Source: Megasphaera hutchinsoni (lineage in GTDB: Bacteria; Bacillota; Negativicutes; Veillonellales; Megasphaeraceae). Taken from it: a stretch of DNA of 64,000 nt. Positions 9,639 to 19,632 of the stretch are shown here, one piece after another (position 1 is the first letter of the stretch; each line of letters opens with the position of its first letter). The position numbers and the translations under genes are program-made. The stretch is from positions 105,345-169,344 of the forward strand of contig NZ_KQ960955.1 of NCBI RefSeq assembly GCF_001553405.1, written 5' to 3'. The notes beneath the pieces are model-generated. The model searched no databases. It saw only the letters and a program-made list of their open reading frames with translations, and was not told where the DNA came from.

Positions 9639-10199
9639 TTATTCACTTTGTATTTCCGCACGTTGCAAACTGACTCTTGCCGCTTGTACGGTTTCTTGCA
9701 TTTGTCTTTCTGATAAAATCTTTTCTTCTTTATCCTGTTTTGATGCTACTACTGGTTGTACCTCAGCAGTCCGTATTGGTATAGAAGAAGGCTGATGTTT
9801 TGTTTCCCGATGTGTCTTTACATCAGAAAACACAATTGGTTCTGTCTGCGTCGTCTTTTTTTTCGTTTCCCCCTTTAACTCATGTGAAGTTATCGAAGCA
9901 GATACAGATGTTGTTTTTTGTACAGAAGAGGTCGATAAATTATTTTTTTCATTCAAAAAAAACATGCCATTATAAATAATAACTACTACTACACACAAAC
10001 AGCTAAAACCTATCAATACTCGTTTTATACTGCTATAATATTGGTTTTGTTTGCGCATGTTTTTCATTTCCGCTTCAGCAAGCATCAAATTTAATTCCCC
10101 TTTAATCCCTGCATCAGTCGCAAAAGCACGCTCTGCTTTTTCTAACCAAATTCGTGCAGAACGAACATGTACCGCCATTTTTTTATCCCTCTTCTTCAT
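9639..10199 (-). CDS. Single-pass membrane protein of unknown function next to a sigma factor
   Basis: 186 residues with no recognised domain. Residues 1-60 are charged and helical (three Arg/Glu-rich helices) and probably cytoplasmic; residues 61-82 are one transmembrane helix; residues 83-186 are Ser/Thr/Lys/Glu-rich and probably outside the inner membrane, ending in a helix (LSERQMQETVQAARVSLQRA). This N-in, C-out layout, directly downstream of a sigma factor gene, resembles anti-sigma factors, but no zinc-binding or ASD motif is visible, so that role is only a hypothesis. Its stop is 11 bases before the bamA start. GGGAG precedes the ATG. Confidence 0.75.
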   Translation of the reverse strand: MKKRDKKMAVHVRSARIWLEKAERAFATDAGIKGELNLMLAEAEMKNMRKQNQYYSSIKRVLIGFSCLCVVVVIIYNGMFFLNEKNNLSTSSVQKTTSVSASITSHELKGETKKKTTQTEPIVFSDVKTHRETKHQPSSIPIRTAEVQPVVASKQDKEEKILSERQMQETVQAARVSLQRAEIQSE

Positions 10200-10331
10200 A
10201 GTTAGCTCCCTTCTAGACTATGTTATTAAAATCCTATAAAGAAGCCTTTTTTTCAACAGATAAAAAGTTTCAAAATGAATATATTAACCATACATTCATT
10301 CTATTTGCTCTTTTTTACTCAACGACAATAC

Positions 10332-10973
10332 TCATTTACTCTTCTTTTTCTCTCTCATCAATTGACTCACCATACCTCGAATCCGCCGAATGCCTTTCTG
10401 ACGCAAACGATATACATAGGACACGCTAATTTGCAATTCTTCCGCAATACTTTTTTGTTGCCGATCTTGCAAGTATACGCCTGATAATACGACTTGTTCT
10501 TTTTCAGGTAAGCGTGCAAGTAATTTAATAACATCCTCAAAAAGAAGTTTATTTTCCGTTTGAGTAGTAACATCGTTAGCACTATCTATAATATAATCTT
10601 GGATCATATGCCCGTATTCGTCTTCCTCATTCAACGATTGATACATATGTCGTCCCTCGCGTTGCAAATAATGTAAAATTTCGCCACGAATACGGTGCAC
10701 TGCATACAAAGAAAAGGCAATACCTTTTTCTATTTGAAAACGCTCCACCGCATCTATAAGTCCCAATGTACCCTCTTGAATAGCATCTAATTGCCATTCA
10801 GTCGGCATAGATAAATGGAGCACTTCTTTAAAAACCAATGGCTGATATTGCTCAATCAACTTTGCTCGGGCAGCAATATCTCCTTTTTCTTTATACGCCT
10901 TCCAAAGTCGCATTTCTTCTTCTCGCGATAAAAGAGAAATCGTATTGAGTTCTTTTAAATATGAAGTTAACAT
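10332..10973 (-). CDS. Sigma-70 family RNA polymerase sigma factor
   Basis: 213-residue sigma factor lacking regions 1.1 and 3. A region 1.2/2 core (about 1-110) includes LIEQYQPLVFKEV and the region 2.2-2.4 segment LDAIQEGTLGLIDAVERF followed by FSLYAVHRIRGEILHYLQR. Region 4 (about 145-205) has LPEKEQVVLSGVY and a helix-turn-helix IAEELQISVSYVYRLRQKG. The size and the I-R-G-E element resemble SigF/SigB/FliA-type group 3 factors more than ECF sigmas. The ATG at 10973 has GGGAGG 7 bases upstream; a TTG at 10994 overlaps the tamB stop and is less likely. It lies between tamB and bamA on the same strand, so it may direct or respond to envelope gene expression; the promoters it recognises are unknown. 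Confidence 0.88.
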   Translation of the reverse strand: MLTSYLKELNTISLLSREEEMRLWKAYKEKGDIAARAKLIEQYQPLVFKEVLHLSMPTEWQLDAIQEGTLGLIDAVERFQIEKGIAFSLYAVHRIRGEILHYLQREGRHMYQSLNEEDEYGHMIQDYIIDSANDVTTQTENKLLFEDVIKLLARLPEKEQVVLSGVYLQDRQQKSIAEELQISVSYVYRLRQKGIRRIRGMVSQLMREKKKSK

Positions 10974-10990
10974 ACAACTTCCCTCCCACA

Positions 10991-13900
10991 TCAAAACATG
11001 TAACGATATGTACCACCTAAATATAATGACTTACGGGACTTCCAAGCATTCAAACTAAGTCCCCGCATTAAATCATATTCTACCCCTAAACGATTATCTT
11101 TATGATTTAAGCCAAATGCAGCAGTTAACATGATATTATCCCGTACATATTTACCCATTTCAATATTATAATAATTACGACTTAAATCCGTATTACGATC
11201 ATTCAAATTTAATGAACCGTTCGTGACAATCAATCGATCCAATGATAAAGCCTGTTCTAATTTTTGTGTAATACCCAAACTATTCAGTGTCATACGAATA
11301 CCTGAATCAAATAATTGATGTATACTTGTATCATCCAAAGTACTTAACTGTTTACCATTACTGTTTCGCAATGTGATCAACGATACAATTTGTGTTTTTG
11401 TAAGCGGTGGATTCGAACGCAATACCAAATCCATCTGATCTGCCGGGCCTCGCATAATCAATGTAACATCATATTGACCAACTTTACTATACCCTTCTAT
11501 GTCCATCACGGGCAACAATGACTTACGTTGTGAAAAATCAGCTTGAGCCTTCGTTATCTTAAAATTGGTATCTAAATACCGAATAGACCCAGATTGGGCG
11601 ACAAATTTTCCAACCGCATGAGGTTGTAAAGTTGTTCCTTTAAACGTAGATGTACCCTTTATCATTAAATCATATATTGCAGAATTATACAACCGCACTG
11701 CATTACCCGCCGTTACAGTGAAATCTAACCCAAGCGGGATAGTAAAGGTGCTGTCCGAAACCACTAAAGGAATACCCATAGTGACATGTTCCAACATAAC
11801 ATTTCCACTTAATTTAGGCATATTTTTTCCATTTTCAAGACGCATATGACCTTGGAGCGGTCCCTTATAGTATTTACTATCTACATACAAATGATCTGCA
11901 TCAACTTGTATCTGATAAGAAGTAAACTGCCACCCCTTCCACGCGCCTTTACCCATAACCGTAAGATGTCCTGGCTTAGACGTGCTTTCTTTATCCATAT
12001 CACCCGATATATTCATATTTCCCTTTTGTCCATTAAATGAAAGCACTCCCGTTAACTTCGTTAACGGATATTTCAAATCTCTAAACTGAATCATACCATC
12101 TGTAAAAGCAATATTCCCCTGCAGCAACGGATGGGACACAGTTCCACCTAAATTAAGCGTTCCCTTTACATCCCCTTGTGCTGATTTTACCAAAGGAGTG
12201 ATAAACGTTAATGCATCTAAATTCGCATTATCCAATTTCAACGCAACAGACATCGGTTCCATAGAATCGGTTCTACGCAACGTTTCCAACGGAATCATTC
12301 CATTAGCACTAATACGATATTTACCCTTAGAAACATGCACTTGATTAAGAATTAATTTTCCTTCTTTAATATTTCCCAAGGCATATGCCTTACTAAAAGG
12401 AATATGATTAAAAGTTCCCTCACCTATCTGTAACGACACATCTGCCTGCACTCGTTTATTCTTTCGCCGCACATCTAGCACGACATCCATCGGGGCAACA
12501 AGAGGAATATTATCTCTACCCAAAACAGAAAACAACGCTTTTGAAGAAACGTTTTTCAACGCAATCTGCATGTTAACAGGTCCATTTGTCGTATATACCC
12601 CTTTCGCAGCAAATATAGTTTGACCACTCTTAAATGTAAACGTATTGATATCTAACTTTTTATTATCATACATAATATCAATAGGAGCTGGCTCTACAGA
12701 ATATCCTGCAATATTTCCTTCAGAAATCCAACCCCTCACGGCAATTTTAGGATGCGTCAAATAACCGTCAAGAGATATATCACCATCTACCTGCCCAGTG
12801 ATATGTTGCAATGGAACATTACTAAATTGAATCAAGCTAGGTATATTCCCCTTTTCAACATGCCCTTCTCCGCGTATCCGCTGCGTTGCAATATCATACT
12901 GGAGCCACGAACTAAACGTACTCTTCTTTTGACGAAACTGAAACGACTGCAACGCAATTTTTTTTCGATGATAATAAATATCGCCCTGTATATCTGTCAA
13001 AAGAGTATCCCGAATAGCAAATTGTTTTCCGCTAAAGCGTCCTTCTAAAATCGGATCTGTTACCGCCCCCCTCAAATGAAGTTGTAATTCCATCTTACCC
13101 CGAGGAATATTGTCATTTTTTTTAAGCAAGCGATATACATCTATATTCGTGCCACTTAGAGATACATCACATGTCTTTCCTATATTACCCTTAAATAAGA
13201 AATGTGCATCATAAGCGGTACCGCTTCCTTCTTTAAGTGTCCAAATAGAATTTTTTCTCGTATAAGTACTTTTAATTTGTTGATACAAATATCCTTTAAT
13301 AGAGCCATCCCATAAGGATATATTGCCCTCTATTTGAGGATTCATTAAAGTACCCCTAATCCACATTTGGTTATTAACCCATCCTGTAATGCGTGGCAAC
13401 GATTGAGGCACAGCTTTTAATAAATCTTCTACACGCATTTTCGTTGTATCAACACGAAGATTTACTCGATTATTCTGAATATTAATATCTCCTTGAATTG
13501 TATGGCGTCCTTCGTCATATTTCCACACCAAACGAGGAATGTGTATTTGTTTTCCTTGCCCTTGTAATACGCCGTCCACTTCATCATATTTCATTGAAGC
13601 AATACTTCCGCGTTCAGCATGTATATTTCCATTCCATTGCCATAATTTACCTACTATATGACCCGACCCATTAAGCAAACCATGAATGCATATAGGTAAT
13701 GAAACGCCTAATTTATGCACTGCGATTTGTTGTGCCTGCACCCATACATTAGGCGTATTATGTATAATGTCAACCTCTCCATGGGCTAACAAATAACCGT
13801 CACCTAAACAAGCTCGTAAAGAATGTATGAAAACTTTTCCTTGCTGATATCGTCCTTGAAAACGCATCGTGGGAATATGTACCCCGTAAACATTCAACCG

Positions 13901-15298
13901 CGTACCTTCGCCCACCATTTGCACATTTAAATTGTGCCAATCCAATCTTCCGTTTAGTAAGACATCCGCTGCTGTAACCGTTCCCTCTATAGACGCTGGG
14001 ATCTCTGGAATATGCCGTAAGTCAAGAGAAGATATGTGGGCCTTTCCCCTTATTTTCTTTTGCTGTATAGCATAAGAAAATTGACCTTTTATCTGCCCAT
14101 TTCCTATCTGTGCTTGCACATTATCAAGAGAAATATAATTCTGATCTGCTTTAATATTCATGCCCATCTGACGCACATGTAATTGTCGATACTGTCCATT
14201 CCTTATCTTTAAACGACCTAACACATGAAAATCATCAATTGAACCATTCACGGTTCCAGAAAAATCCATCTTTCCCCGTATATCCTTAGGTATATACGCA
14301 TGAAAAGCTTGCATATTGGCATGTCTAAGATCTATTGCCATTTGTACCGTTGGTGAGGTCCCTGAAAAATTGATTTTTCCTGCAATTTGAAAATCCTGTC
14401 CATTTATCAACCCTTGAATACGTTGTAATTTAATTTCCTTCGTATTAAAAACAATGTGTCCCTGGCTTTTTGCAAAACGTATATTTTTTATAACGCCTTG
14501 AAGATGTTGCAAATCTACTTCTCCTCGAATTTGCATAGGCCCATTTTTCTTTGTTATCCCCAACTGTATCTGCTGTAACTTTCCCTGCTCGATAACGCCT
14601 GACAGCTGCTTAGCACTAAACACATAATTTATCCACGGAGCATCAATTTCATCGCAACGAAACTGACCTTGCCATACATTGGGATTCGTATACTGACCTA
14701 ACATACGAAATTTTTTCCCTTGCAATGTCCCTTCACTAGAACCAACCCATTGCGAATTACTATTTTTTTTCACAGTACCACTGCAAGTTTCGATCATGAC
14801 AAGTTGTCCATCTGCTAATCTCAAGCGTACAGTACCATCATGAAAAACTACATTACCACCAAACCTAGATTCAACCGGCCGATTGTCCTTTTTCACTAAA
14901 GCCAACACATTCCATGTATGATCTTCCTTCTCTTGCCATACATGGACTACTGGTTTTTGTATTTCAATCAGATCAATAGCTTCTACCATGCTTTGCCCTT
15001 GTAAAACACGAATCATCTTAAAAGGACTAACTTGTATAGACAGATGATTACTCGTTAGTACGAGGCGACCTTTATTATCTTTGACAAATGGATGTTGCAA
15101 TATAATTCTCCCTCTCCAGTCCATAGAAAGAGCTGCAAATCCACATGTTCCATTTAGCTTTTTATTTATTGTCGTCTGTATGATCGTAGATGCCTTGTAT
15201 ATCATAGCCGGTTTTGCCACTTGAAACATCCCCAGCACCAAAACCACACTTACGCCTACCGCACCTATGACAATTTGTCTTTTTCTCACCTTAGTCAC
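10991..15298 (-). CDS. tamB: Translocation/assembly module protein TamB (AsmA-like)
   Basis: Very long (1435 residues) repetitive protein with one N-terminal transmembrane anchor (about 10-30), then many beta-strand-rich repeats of AsmA/VPS13-like groove architecture, and a C-terminal DUF490/TamB domain (about 1130-1435) with the conserved tail MRGPADQMDLVLRSNPPLT. TamB spans the periplasm and takes part in outer-membrane protein insertion and phospholipid transport; without a TamA it is thought to work with BamA. It ends YRYMF, and its stop codon touches the sigma factor gene. It follows tolC by 54 bases. The family call is firm; which of the two roles dominates here is unknown. Confidence 0.95.
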   Translation of the reverse strand: MTKVRKRQIVIGAVGVSVVLVLGMFQVAKPAMIYKASTIIQTTINKKLNGTCGFAALSMDWRGRIILQHPFVKDNKGRLVLTSNHLSIQVSPFKMIRVLQGQSMVEAIDLIEIQKPVVHVWQEKEDHTWNVLALVKKDNRPVESRFGGNVVFHDGTVRLRLADGQLVMIETCSGTVKKNSNSQWVGSSEGTLQGKKFRMLGQYTNPNVWQGQFRCDEIDAPWINYVFSAKQLSGVIEQGKLQQIQLGITKKNGPMQIRGEVDLQHLQGVIKNIRFAKSQGHIVFNTKEIKLQRIQGLINGQDFQIAGKINFSGTSPTVQMAIDLRHANMQAFHAYIPKDIRGKMDFSGTVNGSIDDFHVLGRLKIRNGQYRQLHVRQMGMNIKADQNYISLDNVQAQIGNGQIKGQFSYAIQQKKIRGKAHISSLDLRHIPEIPASIEGTVTAADVLLNGRLDWHNLNVQMVGEGTRLNVYGVHIPTMRFQGRYQQGKVFIHSLRACLGDGYLLAHGEVDIIHNTPNVWVQAQQIAVHKLGVSLPICIHGLLNGSGHIVGKLWQWNGNIHAERGSIASMKYDEVDGVLQGQGKQIHIPRLVWKYDEGRHTIQGDINIQNNRVNLRVDTTKMRVEDLLKAVPQSLPRITGWVNNQMWIRGTLMNPQIEGNISLWDGSIKGYLYQQIKSTYTRKNSIWTLKEGSGTAYDAHFLFKGNIGKTCDVSLSGTNIDVYRLLKKNDNIPRGKMELQLHLRGAVTDPILEGRFSGKQFAIRDTLLTDIQGDIYYHRKKIALQSFQFRQKKSTFSSWLQYDIATQRIRGEGHVEKGNIPSLIQFSNVPLQHITGQVDGDISLDGYLTHPKIAVRGWISEGNIAGYSVEPAPIDIMYDNKKLDINTFTFKSGQTIFAAKGVYTTNGPVNMQIALKNVSSKALFSVLGRDNIPLVAPMDVVLDVRRKNKRVQADVSLQIGEGTFNHIPFSKAYALGNIKEGKLILNQVHVSKGKYRISANGMIPLETLRRTDSMEPMSVALKLDNANLDALTFITPLVKSAQGDVKGTLNLGGTVSHPLLQGNIAFTDGMIQFRDLKYPLTKLTGVLSFNGQKGNMNISGDMDKESTSKPGHLTVMGKGAWKGWQFTSYQIQVDADHLYVDSKYYKGPLQGHMRLENGKNMPKLSGNVMLEHVTMGIPLVVSDSTFTIPLGLDFTVTAGNAVRLYNSAIYDLMIKGTSTFKGTTLQPHAVGKFVAQSGSIRYLDTNFKITKAQADFSQRKSLLPVMDIEGYSKVGQYDVTLIMRGPADQMDLVLRSNPPLTKTQIVSLITLRNSNGKQLSTLDDTSIHQLFDSGIRMTLNSLGITQKLEQALSLDRLIVTNGSLNLNDRNTDLSRNYYNIEMGKYVRDNIMLTAAFGLNHKDNRLGVEYDLMRGLSLNAWKSRKSLYLGGTYRYMF

Positions 15299-15352
15299 CC
15301 ATCTATACTGCCTATCTATTATCCCTAAAATATATCTATATTAATGATTTTA

Positions 15353-16795
15353 TTATGGACGAACCACACCTGAATATGCATCTATACCCATTGCTTGCTC
15401 TAACATAGCAATGCCTACATTATAATCATATAATGCTTGAATATAATTAATTTTTGCTTGATTTAAAGCCAATTGTGCATCTAACACATCTAAATTAATA
15501 CCTACACCAGCTTGATAGCGCACCTGCGATATTTTAAACCCTTCCTTAGCCTGTGTAATAGCTGCTTTCGCTGCATCTACCCTTTTTTTTGCACTAGAAA
15601 TAGCTAGATACGCTTGTTTTACTTGTAGCGTAACACTTTCACGAACTTTTTGATCCATTTCATTAGCCTTGAAAAAATCTTGCTTAGCCTTAGCCGTTTT
15701 AGCTCTTGCAACACCCCCATCAAATAGCGAATAAGAAATTTCACCACCTACACGCCACGATGAATGAGCCGTTCCAGGAAAAGAAGTATCTTTCCACTCT
15801 TGACTCAACCGAATGCCCGCCTGCGGACGCGTATCCCCTTTCATCAAATCAACATACACATTCGCTTTTTGAACCGCTAACGCTGCTTGCAATACTTCTG
15901 GTCTATATTTCATAGCATATTGCACCGATTCATCAAGAGAACGCGAATATGCCGGAAAAGGAAGTGTATGATCTTGTAATACTAATACAGTCTGTAAAGG
16001 TACTCCAACAATATTACTCAATTGATCCGATGCCAGTGCCACATCGTTAAGGGCGGACACATTTTTTGTTTCAGCCGCCGCCAAAGATACTTCTGTATTC
16101 AATACATCTAATTTGGCTACTGTTCCAGCCGTATATTGTGCTTTCACATTTTTTACATGCGCTTGTAAATTTTCTACCGCTTCTTGATAAACTTGTTGTA
16201 CTTCTTGTGCTGCCAAGACCTTAAAATATCCCTTAATAGCATTTAATTTAATTTCCTGTTCAGTTTTTAATACGCCCTCTTGTGCATCCATTTTTTCTAT
16301 ATTTGCTAATGTAACTGCATTTTCCAGACGATTGCCCGTATACACAGGAAGCGATAAACTCAACGTATGACCAAACATATTCATGCCATTATGCTCACCT
16401 GTACGCCCAGCGGAAAAATTATACTCTATTTTAGGCATTTTTCCTGATTTCGCTTCAGCAATCGCATAATCCGATTGTTTTAATGTATAGTAGGCCACTT
16501 TAACATCACGATTATTAGCTAAAGCCAGACGTACCGTTTGTGGTAATGTTAAAGATAACGTATTTCTATTTATCTCCTTTCGCAATGTCGATATCGTTTT
16601 TTTATTAGAAATAAAATGATGCTGTTTTGTTATCTTATCCGCTACTTCTTGCCGTATCAACGGTGTCATATCTACTGGACGAACCATCGCATAATCATCC
16701 TTATTTAACGCTACTGAATTTGCTGCCCCCACAGGTAAACAACAAAGGGAAAATACTACCCCCCATATCATTTTTTCTTTAATATGCCTTGTCAT
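15353..16795 (-). CDS. TolC family outer-membrane efflux/export protein
   Basis: 480-residue outer-membrane channel of the TolC/OEP family, partner of tripartite efflux or type I secretion pumps. It has a signal peptide (about 1-25, ending VGAA), two homologous OEP repeats (about 85-270 and 290-470) and the family's long Ala/Gln/Lys-rich helices, for example AKLDVLNTEVSLAAAETKNV and its later counterpart INLDVLDAQLALNQAKINYI. The start at 16795 is preceded by GGAGG at 5-9 bases; a longer frame reaching 16933 overlaps mlaD and is rejected. No periplasmic adaptor is adjacent; its neighbours are mlaD upstream and tamB downstream, so it may serve general envelope export. Confidence 0.93.
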   Translation of the reverse strand: MTRHIKEKMIWGVVFSLCCLPVGAANSVALNKDDYAMVRPVDMTPLIRQEVADKITKQHHFISNKKTISTLRKEINRNTLSLTLPQTVRLALANNRDVKVAYYTLKQSDYAIAEAKSGKMPKIEYNFSAGRTGEHNGMNMFGHTLSLSLPVYTGNRLENAVTLANIEKMDAQEGVLKTEQEIKLNAIKGYFKVLAAQEVQQVYQEAVENLQAHVKNVKAQYTAGTVAKLDVLNTEVSLAAAETKNVSALNDVALASDQLSNIVGVPLQTVLVLQDHTLPFPAYSRSLDESVQYAMKYRPEVLQAALAVQKANVYVDLMKGDTRPQAGIRLSQEWKDTSFPGTAHSSWRVGGEISYSLFDGGVARAKTAKAKQDFFKANEMDQKVRESVTLQVKQAYLAISSAKKRVDAAKAAITQAKEGFKISQVRYQAGVGINLDVLDAQLALNQAKINYIQALYDYNVGIAMLEQAMGIDAYSGVVRP

Positions 16796-16809
16796 AAAAA
16801 ACCTCCATC

Positions 16810-18045
16810 TTAAAATACATAATGCACGCCGAAATAATTTCCACCGCCCTCTCCTTTCATAGGACGTATCGCTTGACCTAAAATATATACATTCTTCGCT
16901 ACTCGATATTTTCCCTTCATCCGATATTGCCATTGATTGGGATTATATCCTTCTAGAGACAATTGAAATACTTTTTTAGGAAACAAATCAATGCCTCCAC
17001 CTAATTCTCCATTCACCAAACCCCAACGAATATCAAAAAAAGGCCGATGTGTTCCATATTGCAAATTCATTTTTGTTCGATTACCAATTCCCTCCGCGCC
17101 TAAAAGAAAGAAATTATTATTTTTCTCTACTTTAAAAGTAGCATAACCATAACTTTCTTTAGATGTATTATTATATAATATTCCCGCTTCACCCGTTGTG
17201 TTCAATTCACGATTTCCCGATAATAATTGATTTACTTTTTGTGAGATGGCGGCAGTATTTTGTAATGTCATTTGTAAATTCTCTTGTGTATGCGGATCTC
17301 CTGTCACCTTGGCAAATGAATTAGCAATCATCGTTAATTGTTTACTCGATTCATTCATATTTTTTACAAGAGAACGAATATTATCCGATGTCGCTCCATC
17401 ACCATCTATCCGTTGCAAAGAACTATTCATCTGTGCTGTAAGGTCTGCCATATTTTGAGCAATCGCTCTAATATTACCAGCATTTGCTTGCAACATCGCA
17501 TCCGTCTGAGCCGTAATATTATTAATATGAATCATGGAATCTCGTATAGCCGCTTGCGTTTGCGAATCCCCAATAATCCGATTTACATTCACTACCATTT
17601 GATTCGTATTTTGAATTAAATCATTCGCTGTATTCACCAAGTCATCCATACTTTTACTTGATGTGCCTAATACATAATCACCCTCTTGTAATCCTCGCTC
17701 TTTATTGCTCCCAGGTGTAATATTAATAATTTTTTCACCTAACAGCCCATCAGTAGTAATAGAAATAGGGGAATCTTTAGGAATTATCACCTGTTTATCT
17801 AATTTCAACACAACATCTACTCCACTACTTGTTGTTTCTACCCGTAACACTCGACCCACATTGACCCCAGCATACCGAACGGTATTTCCCTTTTGGACGC
17901 CCTTTGCATCTGAAAAAATACTATGTACTTCATATCCAGGTTTACCTAAAATTTCTGCTTGTGCCAAGTCGATAATCGTGTAAGAAAATAAAATTACCCC
18001 AACAACTGTAACCAATCCAACTTTTGCTTCACTACTCCACTTCAT
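16810..18045 (-). CDS. mlaD: MlaD family phospholipid transport protein with C-terminal barrel-like domain
   Basis: 411-residue MCE protein. One N-terminal transmembrane helix (about 7-27) is followed by an MCE domain (38-115; GVQKGNTVRYAGVNVGRV and LLGEKIINITPGS are typical), a long helical segment (about 130-275) rich in Asn/Gln, and a beta-rich C-terminal region (about 290-411) ending in a Phe after VHYVF. Classical MlaD is about 180 residues; the helical neck plus a terminal beta-barrel fits the trans-envelope form described in diderm Firmicutes such as Veillonella. The ATG at 18045 lies inside the last codons of mlaF, with a GGAGG site; a longer frame starting at 18138 would overlap mlaF deeply. 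Confidence 0.92.
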   Translation of the reverse strand: MKWSSEAKVGLVTVVGVILFSYTIIDLAQAEILGKPGYEVHSIFSDAKGVQKGNTVRYAGVNVGRVLRVETTSSGVDVVLKLDKQVIIPKDSPISITTDGLLGEKIINITPGSNKERGLQEGDYVLGTSSKSMDDLVNTANDLIQNTNQMVVNVNRIIGDSQTQAAIRDSMIHINNITAQTDAMLQANAGNIRAIAQNMADLTAQMNSSLQRIDGDGATSDNIRSLVKNMNESSKQLTMIANSFAKVTGDPHTQENLQMTLQNTAAISQKVNQLLSGNRELNTTGEAGILYNNTSKESYGYATFKVEKNNNFFLLGAEGIGNRTKMNLQYGTHRPFFDIRWGLVNGELGGGIDLFPKKVFQLSLEGYNPNQWQYRMKGKYRVAKNVYILGQAIRPMKGEGGGNYFGVHYVF

Positions 18046-18793
18046 TTTTATAATCCTCCATATTCGGAAGCATTCCACCATGAATAAAGATTTGAATATC
18101 TTTATCTTTCGTTTGTTTAAATGTTTCCTTATCTGCAATGAGTTGAAATTTTCCTTGTTTTAAAAAAGCCATCCTATCGGCTACCGAAAAAGCAGATGTC
18201 ATATCATGCGTAACAAGTATCGATGTAACTTTTAATTGCTGTTGTAACGATACAATCAATTCATTAATCGAAGCACTTCGTAACGGATCCAAGCCAGCCG
18301 TAGGTTCATCATACAAAATAATTTCTGGATTTAACGCAATAGCACGAGCCAAACTCACTCGTTTTTTCATCCCCCCCGATAATTCATTGGGCATTTTATC
18401 CTCTATACCTACTAACCCAACCAACGCTAATTTTTCTGCTACAATGCGTCGAATATCAGGTTCCTTTAATGATGTATGTTGGCGTAAGCCAAAGGCAACA
18501 TTCTCTCCTACTGTCAACGAATCAAATAACGCCGAATATTGGAATACCATTCCCATGCGTCCACGAACTTTATTCCATGCTTGTTCAGAAAGCGATGAAA
18601 GTTCTCTTCCCTCTAAAAAAATCTGTCCGCTTGATGGTTTTTGCAAGCCTATTAAAATTCGTAATATCGTACTTTTACCTGAACCACTAGCTCCTAAAAT
18701 AGCCAATGTTTCCCCTTTATGAATATCCAAAGAAATATGATCTAAAATAATCTGATGCTCATAAGCCAGAGTAATATCTCGTAATGATATCAT
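18032..18793 (-). CDS. mlaF: ABC transporter ATP-binding protein MlaF
   Basis: 253-residue ATPase of the Mla phospholipid transporter. Walker A GASGSGKST (about 35-43), Q-loop MVFQYSALFDSLTVGENV, signature LSGGMKKR, Walker B IILYDEPTAGLDP and the H-loop VTHDM are all intact. The signature LSGGM instead of LSGGQ and the DSLTVGENVAF segment are characteristic of MlaF rather than of importers. The end overlaps the mlaD start by 14 bases, indicating translational coupling, and the start follows mlaE by 9 bases. It powers lipid movement through MlaE at the inner membrane. Confidence 0.96.
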   Translation of the reverse strand: MISLRDITLAYEHQIILDHISLDIHKGETLAILGASGSGKSTILRILIGLQKPSSGQIFLEGRELSSLSEQAWNKVRGRMGMVFQYSALFDSLTVGENVAFGLRQHTSLKEPDIRRIVAEKLALVGLVGIEDKMPNELSGGMKKRVSLARAIALNPEIILYDEPTAGLDPLRSASINELIVSLQQQLKVTSILVTHDMTSAFSVADRMAFLKQGKFQLIADKETFKQTKDKDIQIFIHGGMLPNMEDYKNEVE

Positions 18794-18802
18794 CTATGCC
18801 CC

Positions 18803-19564
18803 CTAATATAAAATAACCGATAAAATATAATTACAAATAAAAATAAAAATAATGGATGTAACTACCGATTTTGTTGTCGCCTTCCCTACTCCTTCAGCCC
18901 CACTTTTAGCATGTAAGCCCTCATAGCAAGCAATAATAGATATAATCCCACCAAAAAACATTGCTTTGATCAATCCATAAATAATATCCGTAATTGCGGT
19001 CAATACTTCAATTGAATTAACATAAGTAAAGTGGGCAAGACCGGCACCAAAGACAGCAACAGCATATCCTCCAGCCGTCCCAATAATATATCCATAAAAT
19101 GCTAGTAAAGGCACCATACAAGTACACGCTATAAAGCGAGGTACTACTAGATAAGCAATAGGATTAACCGCCATACATCGTAATGCATCAATTTGCTCGG
19201 TAACTTTCATTGTGCCAATTTCAGCAGTCATAGCTGCACCAACTCGTCCCGCCATGACTACACCAGTTAAAATAGGACCTAATTCTCGTCCCATCGACAC
19301 GGACATAGCCCCTCCTAAGGTTGCTTGTGCTCCATACCGAAGTAAAATATCAACAATTTGTAATGTCATGACCATACCCGCGAACAATAACGTTAGCGTA
19401 ACAATGGGTAATGAATTTACGCCTAATTGAGCCATTTGATAAATCGTTAATTTCCATTGTATTTTAGGCAATTGTTTTATCGTTTGTCCCCATAAAATGG
19501 TGATAACACCAACTTGTTCTAATATAGACAAAACAAACTTACCAATACTTTCCAATACAGCCAT
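18803..19564 (-). CDS. mlaE: MlaE family phospholipid ABC permease
   Basis: 253-residue permease of the YrbE/MlaE family. It has an N-terminal amphipathic helix and about five transmembrane segments. The conserved GRELGPILTGVVMAGRVGAAMTAE-type block (about 88-112) contains the EIGTMKVTEQIDAL signature that marks MlaE proteins. With MlaF and MlaD it forms the inner-membrane complex for lipid transport. It is the first gene of the envelope cluster; the 208 bases upstream hold a palindromic extended −10 promoter region and no other gene. Confidence 0.96.
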   Translation of the reverse strand: MAVLESIGKFVLSILEQVGVITILWGQTIKQLPKIQWKLTIYQMAQLGVNSLPIVTLTLLFAGMVMTLQIVDILLRYGAQATLGGAMSVSMGRELGPILTGVVMAGRVGAAMTAEIGTMKVTEQIDALRCMAVNPIAYLVVPRFIACTCMVPLLAFYGYIIGTAGGYAVAVFGAGLAHFTYVNSIEVLTAITDIIYGLIKAMFFGGIISIIACYEGLHAKSGAEGVGKATTKSVVTSIIFIFICNYILSVILY

Positions 19565-19632
19565 AACTCCCCCTTCATATAAAGTGCAATCTATGTTCCT
19601 GCTAACTACTATTGTAAATATAGTTCATATGT

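Noticed and set aside
16796..16933. Longer TolC start inside mlaD
   Set aside because: The extension would add 46 residues before the signal peptide and overlaps mlaD; a GGAGG site points to 16795.
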